The position numbers and the translations under genes are program-made. The notes below the pieces were generated by a model. It saw only the letters and a program-made list of their open reading frames with translations, did not search any database and was not told the DNA's origin. This document shows, piece after piece, positions 17,920-26,028 of a stretch of 64,000 nucleotides of DNA (position 1 is its first letter; every line of letters begins with the position of its first letter). This DNA is from Rebecca billardiae RCC1528 (Eukaryota; Haptophyta): positions 2,542,001 to 2,606,000 of the forward strand of contig OZ251224.1 of NCBI GenBank assembly GCA_965240325.2, read 5' to 3'.

Positions 17920-19869
17920 ATGTTGTCGGCCGCTGGCGCCGTCCACCTGAAGCGGCGCCCAGCGGCGCGCGTGCTGCTGCTGTGGCTCGCCGAGTTGAGC
18001 CGGCCTGTGCGTGGCCTGGCGTCTGGCGCGCCGTCCCCGCCGCCGCGCGTCGCGACGTCCGCGGTCTCGGCGCTGCCGATGCCGATGCAAGCGCTCGCGG
18101 CAGAGCTTCGCGATGCGCCCGACTCAAAGGCTCGCTCTGTCAAGCTCGTGCAGCTCGGCGCGGGCTCGGCGCGCTGTGGCACATCGCCACCACCCGATTC
18201 GGTGCGTGTGCGCGGCTGCACTGCCGTCGTGCACGTGCGCGCAGCCGTGCGCGACGACAGCACGCTCGAGCTGGGCGGCTCGGCTGACGCGGCGCTGTCG
18301 CGCGGCCTGCTCTCGCTTGTCGTCGACGGGCTGGCGGGCGTGAGCGCATCGGAGGCGCTCAAGCTGCGCGCGCGAGATATTTGCGCCGCTGCCCAGCTCG
18401 AGGGCGCGCTTGCGCCGTCGCGCATCAACGGGCTCGGCTCGATCCTCGACGCGGTGAGCACGCAGGTGTCGACTGCGCTCGCGGCACGCGACGCCGGCGG
18501 CCAGCCAGCGACCGTCGGCGCATCGCCGCCCGAGCCGGCCGTGTCGCTCGCCGCATCGACGGCCGGTCTCCCGCACGCGCCGGTTTCCGCGACCGCGCCG
18601 GCTGCGTCAGGCGCGCCGGCCGCCGAGGCCGCCGCGCCCACCGGAAGACGCGACGCGGTCGAGGCGGCGGCGCGCGGGCAGCACTGGACGGCCGCGCACC
18701 GCGGCGAGAGCGTGGCCCTCCTGTGCTCGGGGGGCGTGGACTCGTCCGTGGCGCTGCACCTGCTGCAGGCCGCCGGGTACGACGTGCACGCCTACTACCT
18801 CCGCGTCTGGCTCGCCGACGAGCTCGCCTCCCTCTCCGACTGCCCATGGGAGGAGGACTGGGCGTTCGCCTCGGCGGTGTGTTCCAAGCTGGACGTGCCG
18901 TTGCAGGCGGTGTCCGTGCAGGAGGAGTACTGGGAGCGCGTGGTGGAGTACCTCGTCGACGAGGCGCGGTCCGGGCGCACGCCGAACCCCGACGTGATGT
19001 GCAACTCGCGCATCAAGTTCGGCGTCTTCCTCGACTCGATCGGCAACTCATACGCGCGCGTCGCCAGCGGGCACTACGCCCGGCTGCTCCGAGCGGACGA
19101 AGTGGTGGGGGGTGCGATTGGCGGGGTGGACGGCGGCGTGGGGCTGAGCGGCGTGGCGGGGCTGCCCGGGTCGGGCGAGGTGCGGCTCAGCCGCGCGGCC
19201 GACCGGCACAAGGACCAGTCCTACTTCCTCTCCTCCCTCTCGCAGGCGCAGCTGTCGAGGCTCGACTTCCCGCTGGGGGGGCTCACCAAGCCCGAGGTGC
19301 GAGGCCTCGCGTCCGAGCTCGGGCTGGCCACGTCCGGCCGGAAGGACTCGCAGGGCGTGTGCTTCCTCGGGCGGCTCCACTTCGACGAGTTCCTCAAGCA
19401 CCACCTCGGCGAGCGCCCGGGCCCGCTCGTCGAGTGGGAGTCCGGCGCGCCGATCGGCCAGCACCGCGGCATCTGGTTCCACACAGTCGGGCAGCGGCGC
19501 GGCATCGTGCCCGGGCTGCGCAACGAGCACGCGGCCCGAGGGCCGTGGTACGTCGTCGGCAAGGACGTGGAGGGCGACGTGGTGTACGTCAGCCGCGAGT
19601 ACGCCCGCGTGACGGAGGAGCGCTCGGCGATGGAGGTGCACGGTCTCTCGTGGACCACCGGTGCACCCCCGCTGCCCGCAGGCGCAGAGGTGCGCCTGGG
19701 CGTGCAGGTGCGACACGGTGGCGGGGCGCAGCCGGCGACGGTGGAGCTCGGTGCCGATGGCCGACACGCGCGCGTGCGCTTCGACGAGCCGGACAAGGGT
19801 CTCGCGCCCGGCCAATTCGCCGCCTTCTACGACGGTGACGTTTGCCTTGGCGCTGGTGCTATCGGCTGA
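17920..19869 (+). CDS. mnmA: SufE-like domain fused to tRNA 2-thiouridylase MnmA
   Basis: A 649-residue intronless protein. Residues 1-40 look like an organelle leader (basic and hydrophobic, no acidic residue before Glu25). Residues about 53-190 match a SufE sulfur-acceptor domain: KLVQLGAGS, VRGCTAVVHV with the sulfur-accepting Cys100, GGSADAALSRGLLSLVV and LAGVSASEAL. After a ~60-residue linker, residues 260-649 are plant-type MnmA: PP-loop SGGVDSS (270-276), SDCPWEEDWAF, TPNPDVMCN with catalytic Cys361, GHYAR, DSQGVCF with the second Cys481, HTVGQRRGI, and the C-terminal beta domain. MnmA puts sulfur on U34 of Lys, Glu and Gln tRNAs using persulfide sulfur passed from a cysteine desulfurase; SufE activates such desulfurases and carries the sulfur. 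The fusion would let one chain take sulfur from SufS/NFS and use it. All key Cys are intact. Plastid or mitochondrial location is inferred. Confidence 0.9.
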   Translation: MLSAAGAVHLKRRPAARVLLLWLAELSRPVRGLASGAPSPPPRVATSAVSALPMPMQALAAELRDAPDSKARSVKLVQLGAGSARCGTSPPPDSVRVRGCTAVVHVRAAVRDDSTLELGGSADAALSRGLLSLVVDGLAGVSASEALKLRARDICAAAQLEGALAPSRINGLGSILDAVSTQVSTALAARDAGGQPATVGASPPEPAVSLAASTAGLPHAPVSATAPAASGAPAAEAAAPTGRRDAVEAAARGQHWTAAHRGESVALLCSGGVDSSVALHLLQAAGYDVHAYYLRVWLADELASLSDCPWEEDWAFASAVCSKLDVPLQAVSVQEEYWERVVEYLVDEARSGRTPNPDVMCNSRIKFGVFLDSIGNSYARVASGHYARLLRADEVVGGAIGGVDGGVGLSGVAGLPGSGEVRLSRAADRHKDQSYFLSSLSQAQLSRLDFPLGGLTKPEVRGLASELGLATSGRKDSQGVCFLGRLHFDEFLKHHLGERPGPLVEWESGAPIGQHRGIWFHTVGQRRGIVPGLRNEHAARGPWYVVGKDVEGDVVYVSREYARVTEERSAMEVHGLSWTTGAPPLPAGAEVRLGVQVRHGGGAQPATVELGADGRHARVRFDEPDKGLAPGQFAAFYDGDVCLGAGAIG

Positions 19870-20449
19870 CGCCACCCTGACTCCTGAGTCGTCCCGAGGC
19901 CGTGAGGGCTTGAATGGTCGGCAACTGCACCGACGGTGCCGGTGGACTTGTAGTAACGCTCCATCGTGGCGGCGGCTGATCAGCATGGCCGCCTGGCACT
20001 CCCCACGGCCCGGTGCGCGTGCCGCTTGGGCGGCGGGTCAGGGCGCAGGATGGCGGCTGTGGCGGTGGCGGCAGGTTGGGAGTGGTGATCGCTCGTGCGC
20101 GCAACGCGGACGCGCCTTCGCCGCCATTCCTCCGCGCCATTCTCGCCAGCTTGGCCGGCGCGGGTGCCGGCCAGGTGCTCGGCAGTGCCGCTCGGCGGCC
20201 TCCGCGGCCGCGCGCGAGCGAGTGACGGGTGTCGAGGTCCGCCCGGGCGGGGCGAGAGGGTTCATTGGCCCACTCTGCGCCCACCCACGCGGTATGAGCC
20301 GATACGCTGCAACGGTTGGCGCCCGAGGGCCCGCCAAGGGGTCGCGTGCACTCTGGCAAGTGGATGGAACGCGGGGGTGTTTCCCCAAGCGGGCTCGCGT
20401 CGACGGTCGAGCCCGCCGGCGGCCGTTCAGGGCTTTCAGCTTCGGGCTG
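19870..20449. other. intergenic between mnmA fusion and kinase-PARP gene
   Basis: The frame of the downstream gene is open through this interval and beyond, but its translation is Arg/Ala-rich and shows no domain, so it is treated as non-coding. An alternative in-frame ATG at 20294 would add 52 residues to the next protein. Confidence 0.45.
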
Positions 20450-23400
20450 ATGAGAGAGCGGTGCATTGATTCCATGAACAGCCTGATGGCGGCAGAGACG
20501 CAGGTAGCGCGCGAGGCGGTGCCCCTCCTCCGCCGCGCGCTGGCTGGGCTCGAGAAGGCGCTCGGCGAGGAGCACGCGCACACGCTCACCGCCGTGTTCC
20601 AGCTGGCCGTGACGCTGCACAAGCTCGACCGCCACGACGAGGCGGTGCCCCTCTTCCGCCGCGCGCTGGCTGGGTTCGAGAAGGCGCTCGGCGAGGAGCA
20701 CGCGCACACGCTCACCGCCGTGTACCAGCTGGCCGTGACGCTGCACAAGCTCGACCGCCACGACGAGGCGGTGCCCCTCTGCCGCCGCGCGCTGGCTGGG
20801 TTCGAGAAGGCGCTCGGCGAGGAGCACGCGCACACGCTCACCGCCGTGCTCGGGCTGGCCGTGACGCTGGACTCGCTCGGCCACCACGACGAGGCGGTGC
20901 CCCTCCTCCGCCGCGCGCTGGCTGGGTCCGAGAAGGCGCTCGGCGAGGAGCATGTGCTGACGCTCACCGCCGTGTACCAGCTGGCCGTGACGCTGCACAA
21001 GCTCGACCGCCACGACGAGGCGGTGCCCCTCTGCCGCCGCGCGCTGGCTGGGTACGAGAAGGCGCTCGGCGAGGAGCACGCGCAGACGCTCAATGCCGTG
21101 TTCCAGCTGGCCGTGACGCTGGGCAAGCTCGGCCGCCACGACGAGGCGGTGCCCCTCTGCCGCCGCGCGTTGGCTGGGAAAGAGAAGGCGCTCGGCAAGG
21201 AGCACGCGCACACGCTCAATGCCGTGTTCCAGCTGGCCGTGACGCTGGGCAAGCTCGGCCGCCACGACGAGGCGGTGCCCCTCCTCCGCCGCGCGCTGGC
21301 TGGGCTCGAGAAGGCGCTCGGCGAGGAGCACGCGCAGACGCTCACCGCCGTGTACCAGCTGGCCGTGACGCTGAAGAAGCTCGACCGCCCCGACGACGAC
21401 GACGAGGTGAATGCGCTCGAGAGCCGGGTGAGTGGTGTGGCGTTGAAGGTCATGCCGTTGATAAGTGTCTTCCTCCGCTTCAGATACAACGCCATTCTTC
21501 TTTTCTGGACTGTGCTATACGCCAGTTTCTGGATCTTTCCTCCACATGCGTCCATCGTGCGCACTCATTTCGGCATCATCCCCATCATCCGTCTCGTTCT
21601 CCTTTCCGTGCTGCGCCATCTCCTCCTGCCGATGGCACTGGTGCTCGTGCTCATCCTGAGCGCGTTCGGCGATAATGGAGAACGCCGCCGCCTCTGGCGC
21701 GGCTTCGCTGATGCGCGCTCAGCAGAGCCTCGGGAGTGCTCGCCCGCGGCAGCAGCGCACGCCCCAGCGTCTGCACGGCCGCAGTCCTCCGCTGTGCATG
21801 CTCCCGGTGCACCTGCGACTGCCTGTCCCACGCTGCCTGTGCTCGCCTCATCGAGCGTGCGGGGTTCCGCCACCACTGGAGGTCAGCATGCGGCCGCAAG
21901 CATTGCGCCAGGCGCGGCGCGCGTGTTGCACGCGCTCGCGCGCGCGGACCGCAGCGCGGCGTCGGTGCGCGCGGCGCTCGGAGGAGCGCGGCTCTCGCCA
22001 TCCGACCCGATGCGCGTGCTTGCAGAGGGCGTACTCGCGCAGCTCGAGGCCGACGCAGCGGCACGTGCAGCTCAGGAGGCGGCGCGCGCGATGCTGCATG
22101 ATGTGCTCGAATGCGCAGCTGGCGGCGGCGCAGGCGGTGCAGTGCGCGCGCTCGAGCGTGCACTGGGCACAGCGCGACAGGCGGGGCTCGGCGCCCTCCC
22201 TGCGGACACTGCACTGCTCGCACGTGCCGACGCGGCTCTTCGGCGCGCTCTGCTTGTGCAGCGGCTCGAGCAGCCCATGACGAGTGTGGAGTGGCCAACG
22301 CAGCCAGCGAGGCTTGACGGAGGCTCGTCGAACGCGGTCGTGCTCAAGGCGCGGTGGCAAGGCGTCGACGTTGCAGCCAAGCGCTTCAAGAAGGGCGAGC
22401 GCGACAGCGAGCTGCTGCGCGAGGTGCGCGCGCACCATGCGATGCGTCACGAGCACGTGCTCACGCTGTACGGCCTGGTGCACGATGACCCTTACGACTA
22501 CTACCTGCTGCTGGAGTACGCATCGCGCGGTAGCCTGCGGCAGGTGCTCGCAGCAGACCGCGCACTGGGCGAGCTTGAGCGGCACAAGCTGCTCTGCGGT
22601 GTGGTGCTCGGCATGCGTGCGCTGCACCCGGTCATCTTGCACCACGACCTCAAGCCGGAGAACGTGCTCGTCTTCAACCACTACGTCGCCAAGATTGCGG
22701 ACTTTGGGTTGGCAACAGTCGACGGCTCGTCCACCGCGCACGAGCGACGCGGCGCGGGGACGGACGCGTATGCGGCGCCCGAGACTTTCGATGACGCGGG
22801 GTACACGGCTGCATGCGACGTCTACAGCTTCGGAGTCCTCGCGTGGGAGATCGCCACAGGCCGCGTGGCGTGGCAGGACTCGCAGACGGGCCGCCCGCTC
22901 CCACGACGCGTCGTGATGCGCCGCGTCGACCGCGGCGTCAGGCCAGACGAGGTGGAGGTGGCGGCGGACGCAGCGGGCGCCCTCTCGCGCCGAGCGTGGG
23001 CGCAGGAGCCGTCGGAGCGTCCCTCGTTCGAGGCCATCTGGGAAGAGCTCGAGTCGAACCTGCACGCGCGCGCCGAGCTGCGAGCGCTCGATGCCGACAG
23101 CCTGCGAACGCTCATCAAGGCGGTCGGCCCGGACCCCGCCAACCTCGGCGCGTGGTACGAGCCGGTGGGCGGCTCGGTGGACTCCCTCCGAGCACGCCTG
23201 GCCGACGCGTTGCCGGCGGAGCCAGTGCCCTCCCTGGAGGCGGGCGTGCGCTTGGCAGCGGCGAAGAAGCTCGAGCGCGTGCTCACGGATTGCCACGGGC
23301 ACGCGCGCTTTGCGCCGCAGCTCATGGCGCAGTACGGCGCCGACCTGAACGCCCTGTGGTTCTCCGTGCTCCCCGAGTACTGCCCGCAGCCAGCGGCGCC

Positions 23401-24739
23401 AGCCGAGCGCGGCCGCACGCGACTGCTCGTCATTGCTGCGGGCATCGGCCTCAAGGCCGATCCTGGCGGCAACATGGGCGTGCTGCAGGCCGCGGGCTTT
23501 GAGCTCAAGGTGACCGGCTTCGAGCCAGATGTCGACACGGGTCTCGCAGCGGTCGAGGCGGCCATCCGCTCCTTTGAGCCGCACGTGCTCCTCTGCGCAT
23601 CGAAGGGCGGCGCGTACGCGCTCCGGCTATGGCGTCGCGGGCACAGCATTCCGACGGTGATGATCAACGCCCACCCGAGCTTGTCAGCCATCCCTGACAA
23701 AGAGGCGGTACTCGTCCTTGCGCACGGGTCGAATGACAGCCAATTTCCGCGCGCGCGTGCGGATCTCGAGGACGTGATCCGCACCGCCGGTGCGAACCGC
23801 GCGTTCCTCTACTACTCGGGCGACTCTGGGGTGATGCCGGGCGGACACGGCCACACGCGGCGCGGCGACGGGCACGACCGTGCGAGCACGCTGCACGAGC
23901 TGGGGGTGCCGTACAGCCTGCTGCAGTACGACTGCCTGCCGCGGCTGGTGGACGCTGCCGCTGATCCCCAGCGCTGCCCCGAGGCGCACGTCGTGCGCTC
24001 GTGGCGACGCTTCCTGTCCGCCTCGCGGCGGGCAGCCGAAGAGCAGCTCGGCTCGGGCCCGGCGCAGCTGCGCCGCCGTTGGGAGACGGACGGCCGCTCC
24101 GCCCAGCGCACGCGTCGCGTCGCGCCGGGCTCGGCTGAGTACCTCGCCGTGCGCGACATCTTCCTCGCCGAGCCCGAGGCGCCGCGACACTACGGCGGAC
24201 GCGCACGCCCGTCCGCGCACTGGGGCCAGCGTGAGGTGCTCGCAGTGGATCGGATCGAGAACCACGCGCAGCAGGAGGGGGCGCGCGCGCAGCACAGCGG
24301 CATCGCCGACAGCCTCGCCGCGCAAGGCCTGGCCGCGCACCTTGATGCAGCCGACCGAGCGCGTTGGCTCTTCCACGGCAGCCCGCGCACGGAAGACCTC
24401 GAATCGATCACCGATGACCCCGTGAACGGCTTCTCCGCCACGCTCGCAGGTGGGACTGCTGGATCGCTGTGGGGTCCGTACCTCTACTTCGCGCGGGACG
24501 CGCAGTATTGCCTCGACCACGGCTTTTGCTGCACACTGCCGGACGGATCGTACCAGCTGCTGCTCTGCCTGGTGGAGACGGGCATGCCCTGCCTTGGCGA
24601 TGCTGGCATGCGCCTGATGCCAAAGCGGCAGAGCAATCACCGATACACATCCGCGGTGGACAGCCTCTCGTGCCCTGAGCTCTTTTGCGTGGCCGACGGC
24701 AAGGCTGTGTACCCCGCGTACCGCATCACCTTCCGCTGA
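20450..24739 (+). CDS. TPR - membrane - protein kinase - alpha/beta-hydrolase-like - PARP-like fusion protein
   Basis: One uninterrupted frame, 1429 residues from ATG 20450 (20294 and 20474 are alternatives). Residues 23-320 are seven 42-residue kinesin-light-chain-type TPRs (AVPLLRRALAGLEKALGEEH). Residues about 330-405 hold two or three hydrophobic segments (NAILLFWTVLYASFWIF, LLLPMALVLVLILSAF). Residues 415-600 are Ala-rich helix. Residues about 610-870 are a protein kinase: VDVAAKRFKKG (ATP Lys), LLLEYASRGSL, HHDLKPENV (catalytic loop, HHD for HRD), ADFGLA, YAAPE, DVYSFGVLAWEI. Residues about 985-1185 resemble an alpha/beta-hydrolase: CASKGGAYAL as nucleophile elbow, LAHGSNDSQFP, GDGH. 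Residues about 1300-1429 are a PARP-type ADP-ribosyltransferase: LFHGS (NAD His), GPYLYFARDAQY, NHRYTSAVDS, PELFCVADGKAVYPAY. Probably a membrane scaffold linking phosphorylation to ADP-ribosylation in stress or signalling. No such architecture is known to me. Confidence 0.85.
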   Translation: MRERCIDSMNSLMAAETQVAREAVPLLRRALAGLEKALGEEHAHTLTAVFQLAVTLHKLDRHDEAVPLFRRALAGFEKALGEEHAHTLTAVYQLAVTLHKLDRHDEAVPLCRRALAGFEKALGEEHAHTLTAVLGLAVTLDSLGHHDEAVPLLRRALAGSEKALGEEHVLTLTAVYQLAVTLHKLDRHDEAVPLCRRALAGYEKALGEEHAQTLNAVFQLAVTLGKLGRHDEAVPLCRRALAGKEKALGKEHAHTLNAVFQLAVTLGKLGRHDEAVPLLRRALAGLEKALGEEHAQTLTAVYQLAVTLKKLDRPDDDDEVNALESRVSGVALKVMPLISVFLRFRYNAILLFWTVLYASFWIFPPHASIVRTHFGIIPIIRLVLLSVLRHLLLPMALVLVLILSAFGDNGERRRLWRGFADARSAEPRECSPAAAAHAPASARPQSSAVHAPGAPATACPTLPVLASSSVRGSATTGGQHAAASIAPGAARVLHALARADRSAASVRAALGGARLSPSDPMRVLAEGVLAQLEADAAARAAQEAARAMLHDVLECAAGGGAGGAVRALERALGTARQAGLGALPADTALLARADAALRRALLVQRLEQPMTSVEWPTQPARLDGGSSNAVVLKARWQGVDVAAKRFKKGERDSELLREVRAHHAMRHEHVLTLYGLVHDDPYDYYLLLEYASRGSLRQVLAADRALGELERHKLLCGVVLGMRALHPVILHHDLKPENVLVFNHYVAKIADFGLATVDGSSTAHERRGAGTDAYAAPETFDDAGYTAACDVYSFGVLAWEIATGRVAWQDSQTGRPLPRRVVMRRVDRGVRPDEVEVAADAAGALSRRAWAQEPSERPSFEAIWEELESNLHARAELRALDADSLRTLIKAVGPDPANLGAWYEPVGGSVDSLRARLADALPAEPVPSLEAGVRLAAAKKLERVLTDCHGHARFAPQLMAQYGADLNALWFSVLPEYCPQPAAPAERGRTRLLVIAAGIGLKADPGGNMGVLQAAGFELKVTGFEPDVDTGLAAVEAAIRSFEPHVLLCASKGGAYALRLWRRGHSIPTVMINAHPSLSAIPDKEAVLVLAHGSNDSQFPRARADLEDVIRTAGANRAFLYYSGDSGVMPGGHGHTRRGDGHDRASTLHELGVPYSLLQYDCLPRLVDAAADPQRCPEAHVVRSWRRFLSASRRAAEEQLGSGPAQLRRRWETDGRSAQRTRRVAPGSAEYLAVRDIFLAEPEAPRHYGGRARPSAHWGQREVLAVDRIENHAQQEGARAQHSGIADSLAAQGLAAHLDAADRARWLFHGSPRTEDLESITDDPVNGFSATLAGGTAGSLWGPYLYFARDAQYCLDHGFCCTLPDGSYQLLLCLVETGMPCLGDAGMRLMPKRQSNHRYTSAVDSLSCPELFCVADGKAVYPAYRITFR
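20516..21398 (+). repeat. 126-bp tandem repeat encoding seven TPRs
   Basis: Seven in-frame units of 126 bases (42 codons), close to identical at the DNA level, begin with GCGGTGCCCCTC and run to the end of the TPR domain. The last unit carries a short GAC expansion. Variation is concentrated at the residue after RRALAG (L/F/F/S/Y/K/L) and at the residue after AVPL (L/F/C). Confidence 0.9.
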
Positions 24740-25298
24740 CGACGGTGACCAAAGCGGATGAAGCCATGCTCAGTATGCGTGATGACGATGACGCGACAAA
24801 GGTGATCATGCGCTGATGATGAGAAGGATGATCAGCCCGGCCATCCGATTATTGCTCCGAGGCGGTGCGCCTGCTTATAATTATGACGATGAGGCTCGTA
24901 AATTATTTTTCGCGCGATATAATAATTATGGCCCGCGGTGCAGGGCGGAGCGCGCAGCGTGGAGCCCGCACCAGTGGGCCCGAACCACGTTTCAAAAAGA
25001 TCTTTGATCAAGAAAAAGGGACGCGGGGGCCGATTTTTAGGGCTGGCGGAGACCGAGTTTCGAATTTTGAGACCCTCTCTACAGGTGCATCACGGAGAAA
25101 AAAACCGCGCCCACAACATTCCCCTAATCAATCGTGGACGGCCGGGCGTGAGAGTTCACTTCTGTGTGAAGTAGGACGGTTACAAGTCCAATACAAGCGT
25201 CAGCTTCTTTGAGGCTATTTTCGCACGTCCTTACGGGATCAGCGAAGTAACCAACCGATATATATTGGCTTCGTCGGGGTCGTATTCACTACTGATTC
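24740..25298. repeat. intergenic with dispersed ~200-bp repeat, copy 1 (about 24929-25125)
   Basis: From about 24929 (GGCCCGCGGTGCAGGGCGG) to about 25125 the sequence recurs on the opposite strand at about 36685-36890 and 39545-39735. The shared core reads GTTTCAAAAAGATCTTTGAT, a hairpin-capable CCCGCACCAGTGGGC block and CGAGTTTCGAATTTTGAGAC. No coding frame is conserved. It may be a small non-autonomous element. From 25262 to 25293 the sequence matches the tandem repeat found right of the retrotransposon, which shows the element landed inside that array. TSD copy GATTC is at 25294-25298. Confidence 0.55.
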
Positions 25299-25992
25299 TA
25301 TTGGGTAAACGCGAGCTCCGAGCGTCTCGAGCCCTGCTAAAAGCTCACCGGCACGTCCTCGGGCGCGTCGTCGGTGACGCCCACGAAGCCAATCTCGACC
25401 CTCGCTCCTCTGACGAGCAAAAGTAACCTCCCGCCGAGCTCTTTTCGGCTCCGGCGGGGTGACCCGGCGTTTGCTGGCCCGGCTCGGGGAATCTCAATGA
25501 TTCCGAGCCGCACGCCCCGTGCGTCAACCAATCACAGGTGTTCCCGACGCACCGCCGTAACTGCTGGTCGCACACGGTTTCTGGATCCGTGTGCAGGTTG
25601 AATCCGGACGTCCTCGTCCGTGATGAATTTCTGGATGAAACGGTCGTGTTTGCGTTCTCGAGAACTCCAACACGCTTCCACGATGGCGGCCGGGCCATGC
25701 CCGTGCGACGTCACCGTGCCGCGCTGCGCCGGGCCGTACCGCCCGCGCACGCGCCGCGTCCGTGTCGCTCCGCGTCCGCGCTGCCGCGTCCGCGCTCCGC
25801 GTCCACGTCGATCCGCGCCAGCGCTGCTGCGCTCGCGCTCCTGCCACCGCGCGCGCCGCGCGCGCGCGCCGCCAGAGCCAGCCACTGCTCCGTAGCTGAT
25901 GCCGCCGGCCCGCCTGGTGCGGCGCCGGCCCTGACGTCCCAGCGGCGACGCCATCTGCTGAGATGCGCGCCCCAGGCTGCGTCAGCTCAACA
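25299..25992 (-). repeat. 3' LTR of copia element
   Basis: It starts (minus strand) TGTTGAGCTGACGC at 25992 and ends ACCCAATA at 25299. It matches the 5' LTR throughout as far as I can see. The polypurine tract abuts its 5' end at 25993-26001. The usual terminal CA is replaced by TA. Confidence 0.93.
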
Positions 25993-26028
25993 CCCCCCCT
26001 CGACAGCCATAGCCGCGAGCTGCGCCGC

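Noticed and set aside
18381-19838. 485-codon plus-strand frame inside mnmA
   Set aside because: It is a frame-shifted shadow (almost all Arg, Gly, Ala) of the SufE-MnmA gene, whose own frame has all catalytic motifs.
19661-20449. 263-codon upstream extension of the kinase-PARP protein
   Set aside because: It overlaps the end of mnmA and the intergenic gap. It is Arg-rich without a domain and starts at a weak site, whereas ATG 20450 lies 66 bases before the first TPR.
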